Source: Rhizophagus clarus
Taxonomy: Eukaryota; Glomeromycota; Glomeromycetes; Glomerales; Glomeraceae
Reading direction: 5' to 3'
Assembly: GCA_015698045.1 (NCBI GenBank)
Contig: BLAL01000039.1
Span: forward strand, 1 to 64,000
Length of the DNA: 64,000 nt
Position 1 is the first letter of the stretch; the number at the start of each line of letters is the position of its first letter. Made by a program: the position numbers and the translations under genes. Below the pieces are notes generated by a model, which was not told the DNA's origin, did no database searches, and was given only the letters and a program-made list of their open reading frames with translations. Below, piece by piece: positions 1 to 11,056 of the stretch.

Positions 1-1047
1 TTATGATAATCACAACCCATTAATATTCTGCTATATCCACCACCTTATGTCACCACTACTAGCATAGAAGAAAAATTTGATGCAATAAACATTGCTATAG
101 AAAGGACAAATCGAATTGATTGACCGAATATTAATGCTAGTAAATGTTTTCTACCTGGGACAGCTTTTGGAGGTAGAAATAAAAGGAAACACGCAACGAA
201 GACAATTTTTATAACGATTAACTACACACTTTCGGACAATTGCTATTCAGACATATTATATTTTTGAGGTTCAAGGAGTAGAACAATTATGCGGACTGTT
301 CATACAACCTCCACCATGATTCGGAAGCTCAGTTTAACTGAATATAAGGATTTGGTTCTAAATTCCATTGAAATTTTCAACGGAGTTTGAAAAATTTGGA
401 AGGAAGTGATGTTACGATCAAACAGTCACGTGATCGCTGATCATGTTGCGAATATTGCAAATGTCAACGAATGTTGCAAATGTCACGAATGTTATAAATG
501 TTACGAATATTGCAAATGTTTGATATGTTACATATGCAATATAACAAATATGTGAAAATTATGAAATAAGTAGCATTTATGTCATTATGTGATATGTTAG
601 ATATGTTAAGTAAATTTAGTGTAGTTGTTTTTTGATAATAATATAGGCGTTTTTAATCAATATAAAACAGATAATTTCATTTTAAAATAAAATAAAGCAT
701 TTATTTAATAAGTTATCTCGTTGTTAAAGTGTTAGTTTATTGTAAATTAATGCTTGCGTCTGAGTGTAATTGCTAGTATGTGCATTACCTATTCGCAACC
801 GATTAATTTACATTTTTCTTGTTTAAGTTGATCATGTAACCTTCGTAAATTAATCAATGGTGAAACGTTTATTAGTAATTTATTATATTTTATTTCACTT
901 TCGCATTTATATTTAATTAATAAAACCTTCTGCTACATATATACAACGCTTATTTTCATAAGCATAAAGAACTGGCATTTACAGTACATACATATTCATA
1001 TTCAATTTTAAAATTATTATTAAAAAATTTTTTTTTTTCTTATTATT
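1..1047. other. Window edge, gene-poor, with short minisatellite
   Basis: No complete gene is visible. A short open stretch near 15-126 (plus) reads like a C-terminal protein remnant (PPYVTTTSIEEKFDAINIA, then a stop), but it is too short to assign. At about 440-545 there is a degenerate minisatellite built on 'AATGTTGCAAATGT(C)ACG' units of roughly 18-21 bp. The remainder is AT-rich. Confidence 0.4.
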
Positions 1048-2560
1048 GTAGGGTACCAGATGAAATATACGAAATGAATTTTGGGAATTATGTAATGGAG
1101 GAGAGAGAAGTGTATTTATTTGGTTTTTTTTTTTAAGTGAATTTTAACGTTCTTTTCTTTTTTGTAGATTATTGGACGAATACGAACTAGATATGAGCTG
1201 GACTCCAGAAATTAATGTAAGTAGAAAGGGAGGGTGGGGTGTATTTGTTTTTTTAGTTTTTTTAAAAACTGTGTAACTTTTCTTTTCTTTTTTATAAAGT
1301 GCCAGATGAATACTACGAACCAGACCTTAGAGTTGAAGTAATGAAGGGAGGAGGTCAACAAACGTTGTTAACAGAAACATTTTTAACATTTCTTTTTTTT
1401 TGTAAGGTGCCAGATGAATACTACGAACTGGACCTTGGAATTGAAGTGAGTGGAGAGGGGGAAGGTCAATTTCGTTATTAACAGAAATGGTTTTAATGTT
1501 TCTTTTCTTTTTAAAGTTTTTGGACAAATAACACGAACTGGGCTTTAGATTTAGGTAAATGGAGGGAGGAGGTCAACACACGTTGTTAACATAAACGTTT
1601 TTTAAACGTTTCTTATTTTTTTGTAGGGTGCCAAATGAATACTACGAACTGAACTTTAGAATTGAAGTGAGTGGAGGGGGAGGTCAATTTTGTTATTAAT
1701 AGAAATGGTTTTAACGCTTCTTCTTTTCCTTTTGTAGGTTTCCAGATGAATAACATGACTGGACTTTAGAATTGGTTAAATGGAGGGAGGAGGGCAACAA
1801 ACGTTGTTAATATAAACGTTTTAAATGTTTCTTTTTTTTTGTAGGGTTCCAGACGAATACTATGAACTGGACTTTAGAATTGAAGTGAGTGGAGGGGGGT
1901 AGGTCATTTCGTTATTAATAGAAACAGTTAATGCTTCTTCTTTTCTTTTTGTAAGTTTCCAGACAAATAATACGAACTGGATTTTAGAACTTTACGATAA
2001 TGCGAGGGGGGAGGTCAAACAACGTAATTAAACCGAAATATTTTTAACGTTCCTTTTCTTTGTAGGGTGCCGGACGAATAATACGAACCAGACTTTGGAA
2101 TTGAGGTGAGTGGAGGGAGGGGAGGTTAATTTCGTTATCAATAAGAAACAGTTTTAACATTTCTTCTTTTCTTTTTTGTAGGTTTTCAGATGAATACTAC
2201 GAACCAGACTTTGGAATTTGAGGCAAGTGAGAGGGGGAAAAGGAGATTTGTTTTTTTAATAGAATATTTCTAACGTTTCTATTTTTTTTCTGCAGGTTAC
2301 TAGCAGGATGAATCAGGACTACGCAAAGGATAGTGTAAGAGAAGGACCCGCGGGTTAGGAAATTTCTTTTAAATATTAAAAAACATACCAACGTTTCTTA
2401 TTTTGTTTTTATTTTAGGTTGTTAGAATAGGACTTGGAATACTTGGAATGGTAAGCTTGAGGGAGAAAGAAGTGACTTTTTTTAATATTATAATGTACTA
2501 AACACTTTTTTGTTTTTTTTTTAGGTTGCCGGCACTTTTACGTCAAATGGAAAAAATTTT
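1048..2560 (+). repeat. Tandem array of mini-exon plus intron units
   Basis: About a dozen units spaced ~110 bp apart. Each has a T-rich tract ending in TAG or AAG, a 37-49 nt core related to GGTGCCAGATGAATACTACG, and then a GT donor followed by a G-rich stretch (such as GTGAGTGGAGGGGG). Two intron types alternate, giving a higher-order period of ~220 bp. The core reads V-P-D-E-Y-Y-E-L-D-F-R-I-E in one frame and Q-M-N-T-T-N-W-T-L-E-L in another. Several copies carry stops or small deletions, and I could not thread one open frame through all of them. This may be a decayed or very unusual repeated-exon gene. The last units (2296-2560) diverge from the consensus. Confidence 0.7.
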
Positions 2561-3004
2561 TTTTTAATCACAATAAAGTCAAATATTAATTAAACATAAA
2601 AATTAATTACATATAAATTTATTTTAAATGAAAAAAAACAATTACATGCCAAAATATATTTTAATTTTGACATTTGACATTTTGCTTAATTGATAAAAAC
2701 TTATTATTTATCAACCCTCGTTGTCTTGTAAAATTCGTAAAAGATTTAATTCTGTAATTCGTTTCAATCCCTCATTAAATCGTAATCAATTTCAACCTTG
2801 TAATTAATTAACGATTACCTATCTAAAGTTAAAGCTTTCATACTGGCGGATTTAAATATCATGAGATTTTCATGTCTGTTAAGTGATTTTCCCTAAGAGG
2901 AAAGTTTGTGCCTGCGTGAGTTTTAAAATCATCGTCAGTTTTAAAATCATCATCAATAAATTGATATAAAAGAAGATTCTTAATCTCCATATTTTTAAAA
3001 ACTT
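2561..3004. other. AT-rich spacer, nothing recognised
   Basis: Non-coding in all frames beyond short runs. I see no repeat or motif worth naming, apart from two adjacent copies of a short 'TTTTAAAATCATC' phrase near 2920-2955. Confidence 0.5.
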
Positions 3005-3118
3005 TTTTTTTTTTTTTTTTTAGTCAAAAGAAGCGCTTTATTTCTAAAAAAAGATAGAAAAAGTATACAAAAGATCAGAAATGAAAAAGCCAGCCCGTTC
3101 TTCACACTAGGGTCACAA
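3005..3118 (-). repeat. Possible retroposon 3' tail with poly(A)
   Basis: On the minus strand this segment ends in GCGCTTCTTTTGACT followed by ~18 A residues. The same arrangement (GCACTTACTTTTGACTC then an A-run) recurs at 41222-41262. A shared 3' end plus poly(A) is what a LINE or SINE leaves. The body of the element is not recognisable. It abuts the left end of the DNA transposon directly. Confidence 0.4.
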
Positions 3119-3143
3119 ACACAGGTCGAATGAAAAAAAAATC
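3119..3143 (+). repeat. Left terminal inverted repeat
   Basis: Begins ACACAGGTCGAATG followed by an A-run and TCG. It matches the reverse complement of 12850-12874 except for one A in the homopolymer. Preceded by CAA. Confidence 0.8.
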
Positions 3144-4146
3144 GTCAAAATCGGCAGTCCGATTTTTAACCGATTTTTGGATATATTTGTCTGATTTATG
3201 GCTTTTTAAAGCCAATTTTATGGCGCGAATTGTTTGTGATCAGAAATACGTTATTTATGAACAAAAATCGGAATGCCGATTTTGGCAGATTTTTGCAAAA
3301 ATCGGCATTCCGATTTTAAAATAAACATGTCGATAGCTAAAAATAAGACTGCCGGTTTATAGCTATATTTGTCCTATTTATGGCATTTGCTGCCGATTTT
3401 ATGGTACGTATTGTTGGCAATCGGAAATTCTTTTATTTTTATCGACATAAATCGGAATACCGTTTTAAAATTATAATTGCCGATTCTCGCAAAATCAGAA
3501 CGCCGATTTTTAAATAATCATGCCAAATCTCCTAAAATCGGATTGCCAAGTTTAATTCAGTATAAACATTTCAAAAATAGTTTATGCCGATTTATATATC
3601 GGATCTTTCTATTATCGATTTTCTCATAATTCATAATTACTATTATTGTCCGGTTTTTTAGCTCGGTAGAAACATTTCAAAAATAGTTATGCCGATTTAT
3701 ATATCGGATCTTTCTATTATCGATTTTCTCGTAATTCATAATTACTATTATTGTCCGGTTTATTTTATTTTTCCATTTTCGATAATTGATTTATATTTAA
3801 TATTTAATATGTATGATATATAATATGTATGCTATTATTTATAATATATACTGCAATTTATGATATATTTATTATTATTATATTATTATATTGTCCATAT
3901 TATATTATTATATTACTATATTGTTCTTATTATTATATTATTATTATGTATAGAATGTTTATATAAAATATATTAAAATCATATTTATCTCGTCATGTTA
4001 CTTATAAATGGCTATAAAATAACCAGTGCTCTAAAAAAGAGATTAATAGGATAGAAACGATATTAGAGAGTTAATTTATAAACAACGGAATTTAAATCAC
4101 TCAAAATACAAGCAGTTGATTTTAAATGATGAAACAAATACCTAAA
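3144..4146. repeat. Left subterminal repeat region of the transposon
   Basis: From 3144 to ~3560 there are at least ten copies of a short motif of the form AAAATCGGCA or its complement TGCCGATTTT, in both orientations. At 3568-3656 and 3670-3760 a ~90-bp segment is tandemly duplicated with few differences. From 3770 to 4146 the sequence is ATTATT-type low complexity and non-coding. Dense inverted subterminal motifs are the usual transposase-binding architecture of CACTA elements (family knowledge, not tested here). Confidence 0.7.
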
Positions 4147-6155
4147 TTATGTACGTCTTCTGATATCGACCGGTACTTCTAAGTAAAAGGGACCTTGGTG
4201 CTCATCTACTTCTAAATTACCATTATTATCATCGTTTTGTTCTTCATTAGTTCCATCATTTTTATCAGCATTACCATTATTGCCATCATCGTTATTATCA
4301 CCATTACCATTATTGTCATCATCGTTATTATCATCATTACCATTATTATCATCATCGTTATTATCACCGTCGTTATCCTCATCATCATCATCATCATCAG
4401 ATTCTGGTTCAATCCACCTTGATGATATCCACCAATTAGCCATGTCTTGTGTTGGTCTGCTTTTTTTATCGATATCGTCTAGACGGTAACGTTTGCGACT
4501 TAACCCGGTTCCGATGCTTACTCCGATCTTGTCCGCTCGAAATAAGATTCTTTTAACCTAATGATAAATTTATAACTTATTAGCATAAACGCCTATGTTT
4601 TAAACTTTCGCAACTTTACGTACTCTAGAAACCCTCCACTCCTTATTGTGAATCTTAATTACAGAATTTGTACTTATCAACCTTCCTGATCTTATGTTAT
4701 CGTTACGCTCTTCATTTGCCAGAACTTCGTCTTCAGTAGACCATTCATCCGAATGGACTTCTGCGGTATTTACTGCCTTTTCGCAATCTTTAATAAATAC
4801 TTCCCTAGTCATATTTTCAGGACGACAATCATCTAGAATGCTGTCTTGCGTGAAGATCATGTGTTGGAGACCTTTGCGTCTTCTTGTCATTTTCTATTAA
4901 AGAGTAAATTAAAATAATTAATAGATTATATACATTGTCATTTTAAATAATGAATTTCACACCTGATCTCTCCTCGACGTCATGTGTTGCCGTTTATTGT
5001 GTTCATCTATCTTACCCTCCTTTTTTAATTTCCAAATCTCCCGCCGTGATTTGTGTAGCTGTTTTATTACTTTTAAAAGTTCTGTATCGTATACCTCTAA
5101 TGAAGGAGGCATCGCTGCTTTGACGGCTGGTAGAAGCTTCTTATTTATCGACTTTTTTTGTTTACTAAATGTCTTTGACGTGTCGAAAAGAATCGACGAA
5201 TCGAGGTTGTTTATAATATGGATTACCTCATCCTATTTAATATAACACTCATTTTTTAACGATCAATACAAAAGAGAAATATTTAATAAAATAAAGATAT
5301 ATTTACATGAACGGTTTTTTTTGAAATTTTTATCAGTTATTGGAGGAAGGGCACGCCGATTCTCTCTGGACAGAACTGGGGATAGGCTTCTATTTCTTGG
5401 TCCTTCACTCGTTCTTTCTTCCGTTAGCACTTCCACACGTTTGGTAAGATTTGAAATCATGCTTCTTAATTCGCTGACTTCTCTGTTGTTAGCACCTATT
5501 ATAAATCAGTATTTAATATAAATCATTTAGTATAAAAAATTTTACGTGCAAGTAAGTAAAGAAACGTGAAAGAAATACTACCGCTCGCTGGAGGTGAAGA
5601 AGAAGGAATTGTTAAAGATAGATCGGTTAAAGATCCTATAACAATAACGTTAAATTGGTATAGTATAAGTAAAATGAAATTTAATTAGCACTAATATAAA
5701 ACAATATTACTTTTTGTAATTGATCTCCCTCTAGAGACATTTTGATAGTTTCGATTATGTTGAGATTGAGAGCGTGATTGATGTCGATGAGGGGAATGAG
5801 AGCGAGATCAAGATCGACGTTGATGGGAACGAGAATGATGGGAACGATGAGGGGAGCGAGATCGACGTTGATGAGAATGAGAATGATGGGAACGATGAGG
5901 GGAGCGAGAGCGATGGGAACGCGATCATTGGGATTCGGAATGATAATAACGAGATTTGGATCGAGATGGGCGAGATCGAGGTTGACGAGTCGTTGAGCGA
6001 GATTTTGAGCGACTACGAGATCGATTAATATGAGTTTGATGCCGAGATTGACGAGATTGGGAACGGGAACTAGATTCATTTCGTTGAGATCTAATATGAG
6101 GATGAGAGCCATCACGAGAAATAGGAATTAAATTTAAAGGTTTGAATTTTCTCAT
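4147..6155 (-). pseudogene. RS-rich transposon accessory gene, disrupted
   Basis: Six exons on the minus strand: 6155-5711, 5635-5582, 5495-5307, 5232-4963, 4893-4606 and 4557-4147, with clean GT..AG borders. The N-terminus is rich in Arg-Ser/His dipeptides and includes two 48-bp direct repeats (16 codons each). The middle is basic and helical (EVIHIINNLDSS, SRREIWKLKKEG, RRKGLQHMIFTQD). The C-terminus is a long Asp/Asn tract. The layout suggests a DNA-binding or nuclear accessory protein in the role that TnpA plays in CACTA elements (inference). It is broken by in-frame TGA codons at 5927-5925 and 5810-5808, both where CGA (Arg) is expected. The exon 3 to exon 4 junction is also off frame by one base at every plausible donor. 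The ATG at 6155 may not be the true start, because possible upstream exons lie at about 6225-6260. Confidence 0.65.
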
Positions 6156-7804
6156 TATGATATTGATAATTTGATAATTTAAAGATTAAACAAGAAACAA
6201 AGGCTCTATATATAACCGTTACTTACGTCTTCTGAACCATTTTCGTTATCGTCTGATTAAAATAAAAGATAGATTAAATTAATAAGACTCGTTATCATTT
6301 AATAAAATATATCGCTATCAATATTAATTAAAATAAATCAATAAATTAAATAAACTTGATATTATATCGCTTTCAATTAATTAAAATGTATTATTTAAAA
6401 TAATCAGTAAACTACATTAATTAAATTAAGATAAATCAATCAATATTTAAATATATCAGTAAACTAGATATTATATCGCTATCGATTAATTAAAATATAT
6501 CAATAAACTAAATATTATAGCGTTATCAATTAATAGAATATATCAATAAATTAATTAAAATATATCAGTAAACAATTAATAATTAAAAATATCAATAAAT
6601 TAATTAAAATATATCAATAAAGTATATCAATGAATTAATTAAAATATATTAATAAACTAAATATTATATCATTATCATAAATAACATGTCCAAATTAGTA
6701 ATAACACATTTGAAGCTTGATAAAGTTATACTTACGGAAGCTGGTTTTTCCGACAGGAAATATAATTGGCGAAAAGAAATATGCTTACTTTGTTAAGCCG
6801 ACGAAAATAAGGCGAAAAATAAGGCGAAAAATATCGTCAACCATTAACGAAAAAAACGAAAGGCAACAAAGAAAATTTGTTGCATCGTACTAAAACATGG
6901 AGAAAAAAGAAAGAAAGCGTGGTAAACGTACGCAAATGTACCATACTCACAAGCAAATTTATAGTAAACGTAAACAAATTGGAAATCACTGATTTGTAGA
7001 ACGTGCATGGTAAACGCGGTAAACGCAAACAAACTTTATAGCTCCTGCCAATCACGTCGGGTGACATTTATGCACTATCTAGTCACGTGGTATTAACAAA
7101 CTGTACGTCTGTGCCAACTGCCAAGGGCAAAAGAAGAATTAAAGATTTATTAAAACAATTCTATTAATTAACAAGTAATTTTAACCATGACTGATTGTTA
7201 GAATAAACGTATATATGCTATAACTCAACGTATTATTGTAAGCGACTCAATAAAAGATAAAATAATAAATATTTGATATCTCGTTAACAGCTTTAAATGA
7301 TACTGATGTACTAGAAATTGACGACTTGAAAGAAAATATATAAAAAAAAAATGAAATATAGTTTTTCCTAATTTTTGATATATTCGAAAGAATAGGCCAA
7401 GTGTTAAATTTTGATGTTGTTGCAGTTGCGAACAACTAAGACACTTTTTTTATAACTCTCGCATTTTGATCTGTGAATAGGAAATTGCTACATCTCTACT
7501 TAAATTATTTGGATCTTTCAAATTCGTGATGATATATGAGATTTATTAGTAAGTCGATTGACATGTTTCAAGAATCGGATTAATTGAATTTGAAAAAATT
7601 TTCTAGTATAATTATACCCCTTAATACCAAATTTAATTAGAGAATTAGCAAAAATAAAATTATATTTTAGTATTTGATAAAATACATTGGTCTTGACATC
7701 ATTGTCATGTGTTATTATCAAAATAGCTTAATTACCAAGCTGTGCCTTGATAAAAATGGACCAAGAATCGGGATTGCCGAACCAATTAGATTGATTTGCA
7801 ATTC

Positions 7805-7840
<36 letters not shown>
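6156..7840. other. Divergent promoter region of the transposon
   Basis: Lies between the two divergent transposon genes. On the minus strand, a micro-exon with a GTAAGT donor near 6225-6260 (D-N-E-N-G-S-E-D) and another GTAAGT donor near 6735 could be 5' exons of the RS gene. Between 6280 and 6670 there is a degenerate array of AATTAATTAAAATATATCAATAAA units. From 6840 to 7070, GGTAAACG/GTAAACGC phrases recur. I see no convincing protein. Confidence 0.4.
7808..7840 (+). repeat. A33 tract touching the transposase start codon
   Basis: An uninterrupted run of 33 A residues ends at the base before ATG 7841. It leaves the upstream frame open as poly-Lys, but the sensible start is the ATG after it. 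Its length probably varies between copies or assemblies. Confidence 0.9.
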
Positions 7841-7843
<3 letters not shown>

Positions 7844-10800
7844 TCGGAATCTCTAGATACAAGAACCAGAACCAAAGTGCATTGTTTCTGTAAAGAATGT
7901 AACGGTAAATTGGTTGATCCAAGGACTAAACTGAAACATGAGTTAAAATATAAATTAAAATCTAATGCGAATAATAATTTTGGTAACAATTATCAAGAAG
8001 GTTCTTCAAATGTTATATCATCTGATGCTGTTGATGAAGATGTAATGGAATGCGACCCAATACAAGGGATAAATGATACATCACCTGATATAACTGAACA
8101 ATTATCCGAAGATATTGAACAATTGTCCGAAGATATTGAACCATTGTCCGAAGATATTGAACCATTACTCACAAGAAACTATTTCTTTTTAACAAAGAAG
8201 ACACCTATACATGAATCGGCAAAACATCGAACGATAAAGAAAGGAAAAATATCCGATCTTGTTCTTGAAAATTTATTATTGGATAATGTAAGAAACGAGA
8301 ATGATCAAGACGGGGATTCTGAAGATGATGACGATAAAAATGGAGATACTGAAGATAGCGATTCTAATTATTCCGATGATTATGAAGATGATGACGATGA
8401 GGAAGTCAATTTTGCATCAACAGATTTCGATGACGGCGAACCAATTCTTCCTAACATTAACATTAATGATAATTATACTTGGACTATTTTGTGGATATTA
8501 CAATATCAACAACGATTTAAACTTTCCAATGTAGCTATAGATTCTTTGTTCAAGTTCTTAAGATTTTTTCTTTTGACAATAGATGAAAATAAATTTTCAT
8601 CTTTTCCTTCCTCTTTATATATGGCTAAAAAGGTGTTGGGGATATCCACAACGATAATTAAATATGCAGCCTGTGACAGATGTCACAAATTGTATGATAT
8701 AAAAGAATTATTAGACAATACTGAAATACCAACTTGCAGTTTTGTAAACTATCCAAATCACAGAATAGAACGATTTCGACAACAATGCAATAACCCTCTA
8801 TTAACGAAAATAGATAGTAATAATAGTAGTAATAATCCCATTTTCCGTCCGATAATGACATTCCCGTTAATAAATATTAAGCAACAATTGACCCTTTTTT
8901 TTAATCGCAAAAATTTTGAAATGTCATGTCGGAAGTGGTCAGAAAGGAAAAACGGAACTGAAGCTTTATTCGATATCTATGATGGTAGGGTCTGGAAAAG
9001 TTTTACAGATGATGATGGTGCGCTGTTTTTTACAAAAGAATTTGCCGATACTCATATCGGATTAATGTTAAATATGGATTGGTTCCAGCCATTCGTAAAT
9101 TCACAATATTCTGTTGGTGTGATTTATGCCGTTTTTTGTAATTTGCCGCGTAATGAACGCTTCAAGCCACACAATATTCTCACACTAGCAGTAATGCCTG
9201 GTCCGAAAGAACCAAGCCAACATGAAATTAACAATTATTTGTATCTGATCGTTAACCAGTTAAATCGTTTGTGGAATGGCTATTTTATAAAAACAAACGA
9301 ACACAACAACGGTCGATTTGTCCGTGGTGCAATCATTGGCTGTTCTAGCGACATCCCTGCATCTCGGAAATTATGTGATTTCATCTCGGCTCGTATTGCA
9401 TGCTACCGATGTTACAAATCGGCAAATTTTATAAACAATCAACCAAATTTTGGGGGGTTTGCAGATTTAGACGACTGGTTTGTTGAGCGAAATATTAATG
9501 AAATAAGAGAAAAAGCAAGTGAGTGGAAACAATGTGCAACTGAAGAAGCACGAAGAGCCCATGTCTCTGAACATCATGTTCGCTGGTCGGAGATATACCG
9601 CTTGCTTTATTTTAATCCTGTTCGCTTTTGCGTGATTGATCTTATGCATTGCCTTTTTCTCGGTGTTGTGAAATGGATCGTAACGAAACTCTGGATAGGC
9701 AAAGGTATATTAAATAACGAAAAGCTCAAAATTATGCAAGAGAGAGCTGACATGATAAAGTTCCCAAGTGACCTTGGACGCCGCCCTGTCAGAATAGCTA
9801 CCGGTGAAGGATTCTCAAGTTTCACGGCGGACATGTGGAAAACCTTCATGTTAATTTTTGCAATACCTATCACATGGAGTTTCCTTGGATACATCGACCG
9901 AAAAATTCTTGCATATTTCGTGCGCGCTTGCAGGATCTTAACAAACCGAGAGCTACAAAAAAATATATTAAATGAAGCGTTTACAAGACTGATAGAGATG
10001 AACAAATTAATTGAACAAAAATATGGTCAAGAAAAAATAAGTCCTAATCTGCATCTCTGTCTCCATATCTGTGAATGCGCATTAGACTATGGTCCTTTGT
10101 CCTCATTCTGGTGTTATAGCTTTGAACGGATGAACGGAATTTTAGGTACGTGATTTAATTTTTCTGATTTGAAAATCGCAATGTTATTAATTATTTTAAA
10201 AATTGTAGGTTCTTATAATAATAGCAGACGTAATATTGAACCTGAACTACTAAGAATTATGTCCGAAAATACAATCCTTCAATACTTCCTCTCAAATTGT
10301 GACAACGATCACTTATTTTCCTCCTTGGAGATAATAGAACCAAGAAAATCTGTTGGCAGCTTGGCTGCACTTGATGATTTTGTGAGCGATGAGTATCAAA
10401 ATTTTATAAGACTATCTCTTATTGAGGAAGATTCGGCTTACAGAACGGAATGTTTTCCTGGGTTGCTAATGAAACCGCGCAAAGAAACTACCCTTCCAAA
10501 CCAAATTTTGGACCTACTGGTAGAATTTTATAATAGTTTGTATAATGATTATTGTTTCATCTCCATCTACTCTATAATAGGTTCAAATAACGGTACTGTC
10601 GTAAACCCTAGAATTATACAATATGGGAGAATAAGAATTGGGGCGGACATATATGGTTCTGTTCAGGCTGCTCGTCACGAAAAATCCTCATATATATTAG
10701 CTCGATTTGTACATTATGATGGATCGATCGATGTTTATCCCGGTCAAGTATAATTTTATTTTGAGCATACTATTCATTTAAATAGTTCACGATCATTAAC

Positions 10801-11056
10801 CCATTCATTAGCGTTAGTCAAATGGTACAAACCGGTTCAAGATCATAGTACAAGATATTATTGCCAAGTAGATAACGACATAAAATCATGTAATATGGAA
10901 TTATGGACAAATGAGTTTTATGATATGAGAAGAGACAGTATTATACCCATACATCATATAATAGGAAAATTCATTAAATGTAATTTTGATACTGGGACGA
11001 GAAAAACAAAAGAATATATGGCTGTGATTCCTTTAAATAAAAAAATTTCGTTTTAA
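7841..11056 (+). pseudogene. Tnp2-family (CACTA/Plavaka) transposase, one nonsense codon
   Basis: Exon 1 is 7841-10145 and exon 2 starts at 10209; the intron is GTACGT..TGTAG. Spliced, 949 residues precede the TAA at 10751-10753. The same frame then runs 100 more residues to TAA 11054-11056, and that extension carries the family C-terminus (LALVKWYKPV, NMELW, IIPIHHIIGKF). One base change, probably CAA to TAA, has therefore cut the protein. Features in order: Cys motif HCFCKECN (~15-22), Asp/Glu-rich region with 9-residue SEDIE repeats, NMDWFQPF (~412, likely first catalytic Asp), SSDIPASRK (~503, likely second), Cys pair CYRC, DLMHCLFLGVVKWIV (~597), and FWCYSFERMNGILG (~755). These match Transposase_21/Tnp2. 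A 39-nt GT..AG stretch (10748-10786) could remove the stop in frame but is very short for an intron. Confidence 0.85.

Noticed and set aside
3103..3109. CACTA string near the left transposon end
   Set aside because: It lies outside the inverted repeat and has no partner at the right end. The matching ends start ACACAGG, so this is chance.
4212..4489. Long open frames of Met/Ile or Ser/Leu over the Asp/Asn tract
   Set aside because: They are other-frame readings of the GAT/AAT repeat in the last exon of the RS-rich gene.
5681..6115. Open frame of 144 codons rich in Ile/Leu/Asn, and Glu/Asp-rich plus-strand frames
   Set aside because: Alternative readings of the RS-repeat exon. The RS frame alone joins the downstream exons through proper splice sites.
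10748..10786. 39-nt in-frame intron removing the transposase stop
   Set aside because: Possible but too short for a typical intron, and the residues it would remove match the expected transposase continuation. A nonsense change is simpler.
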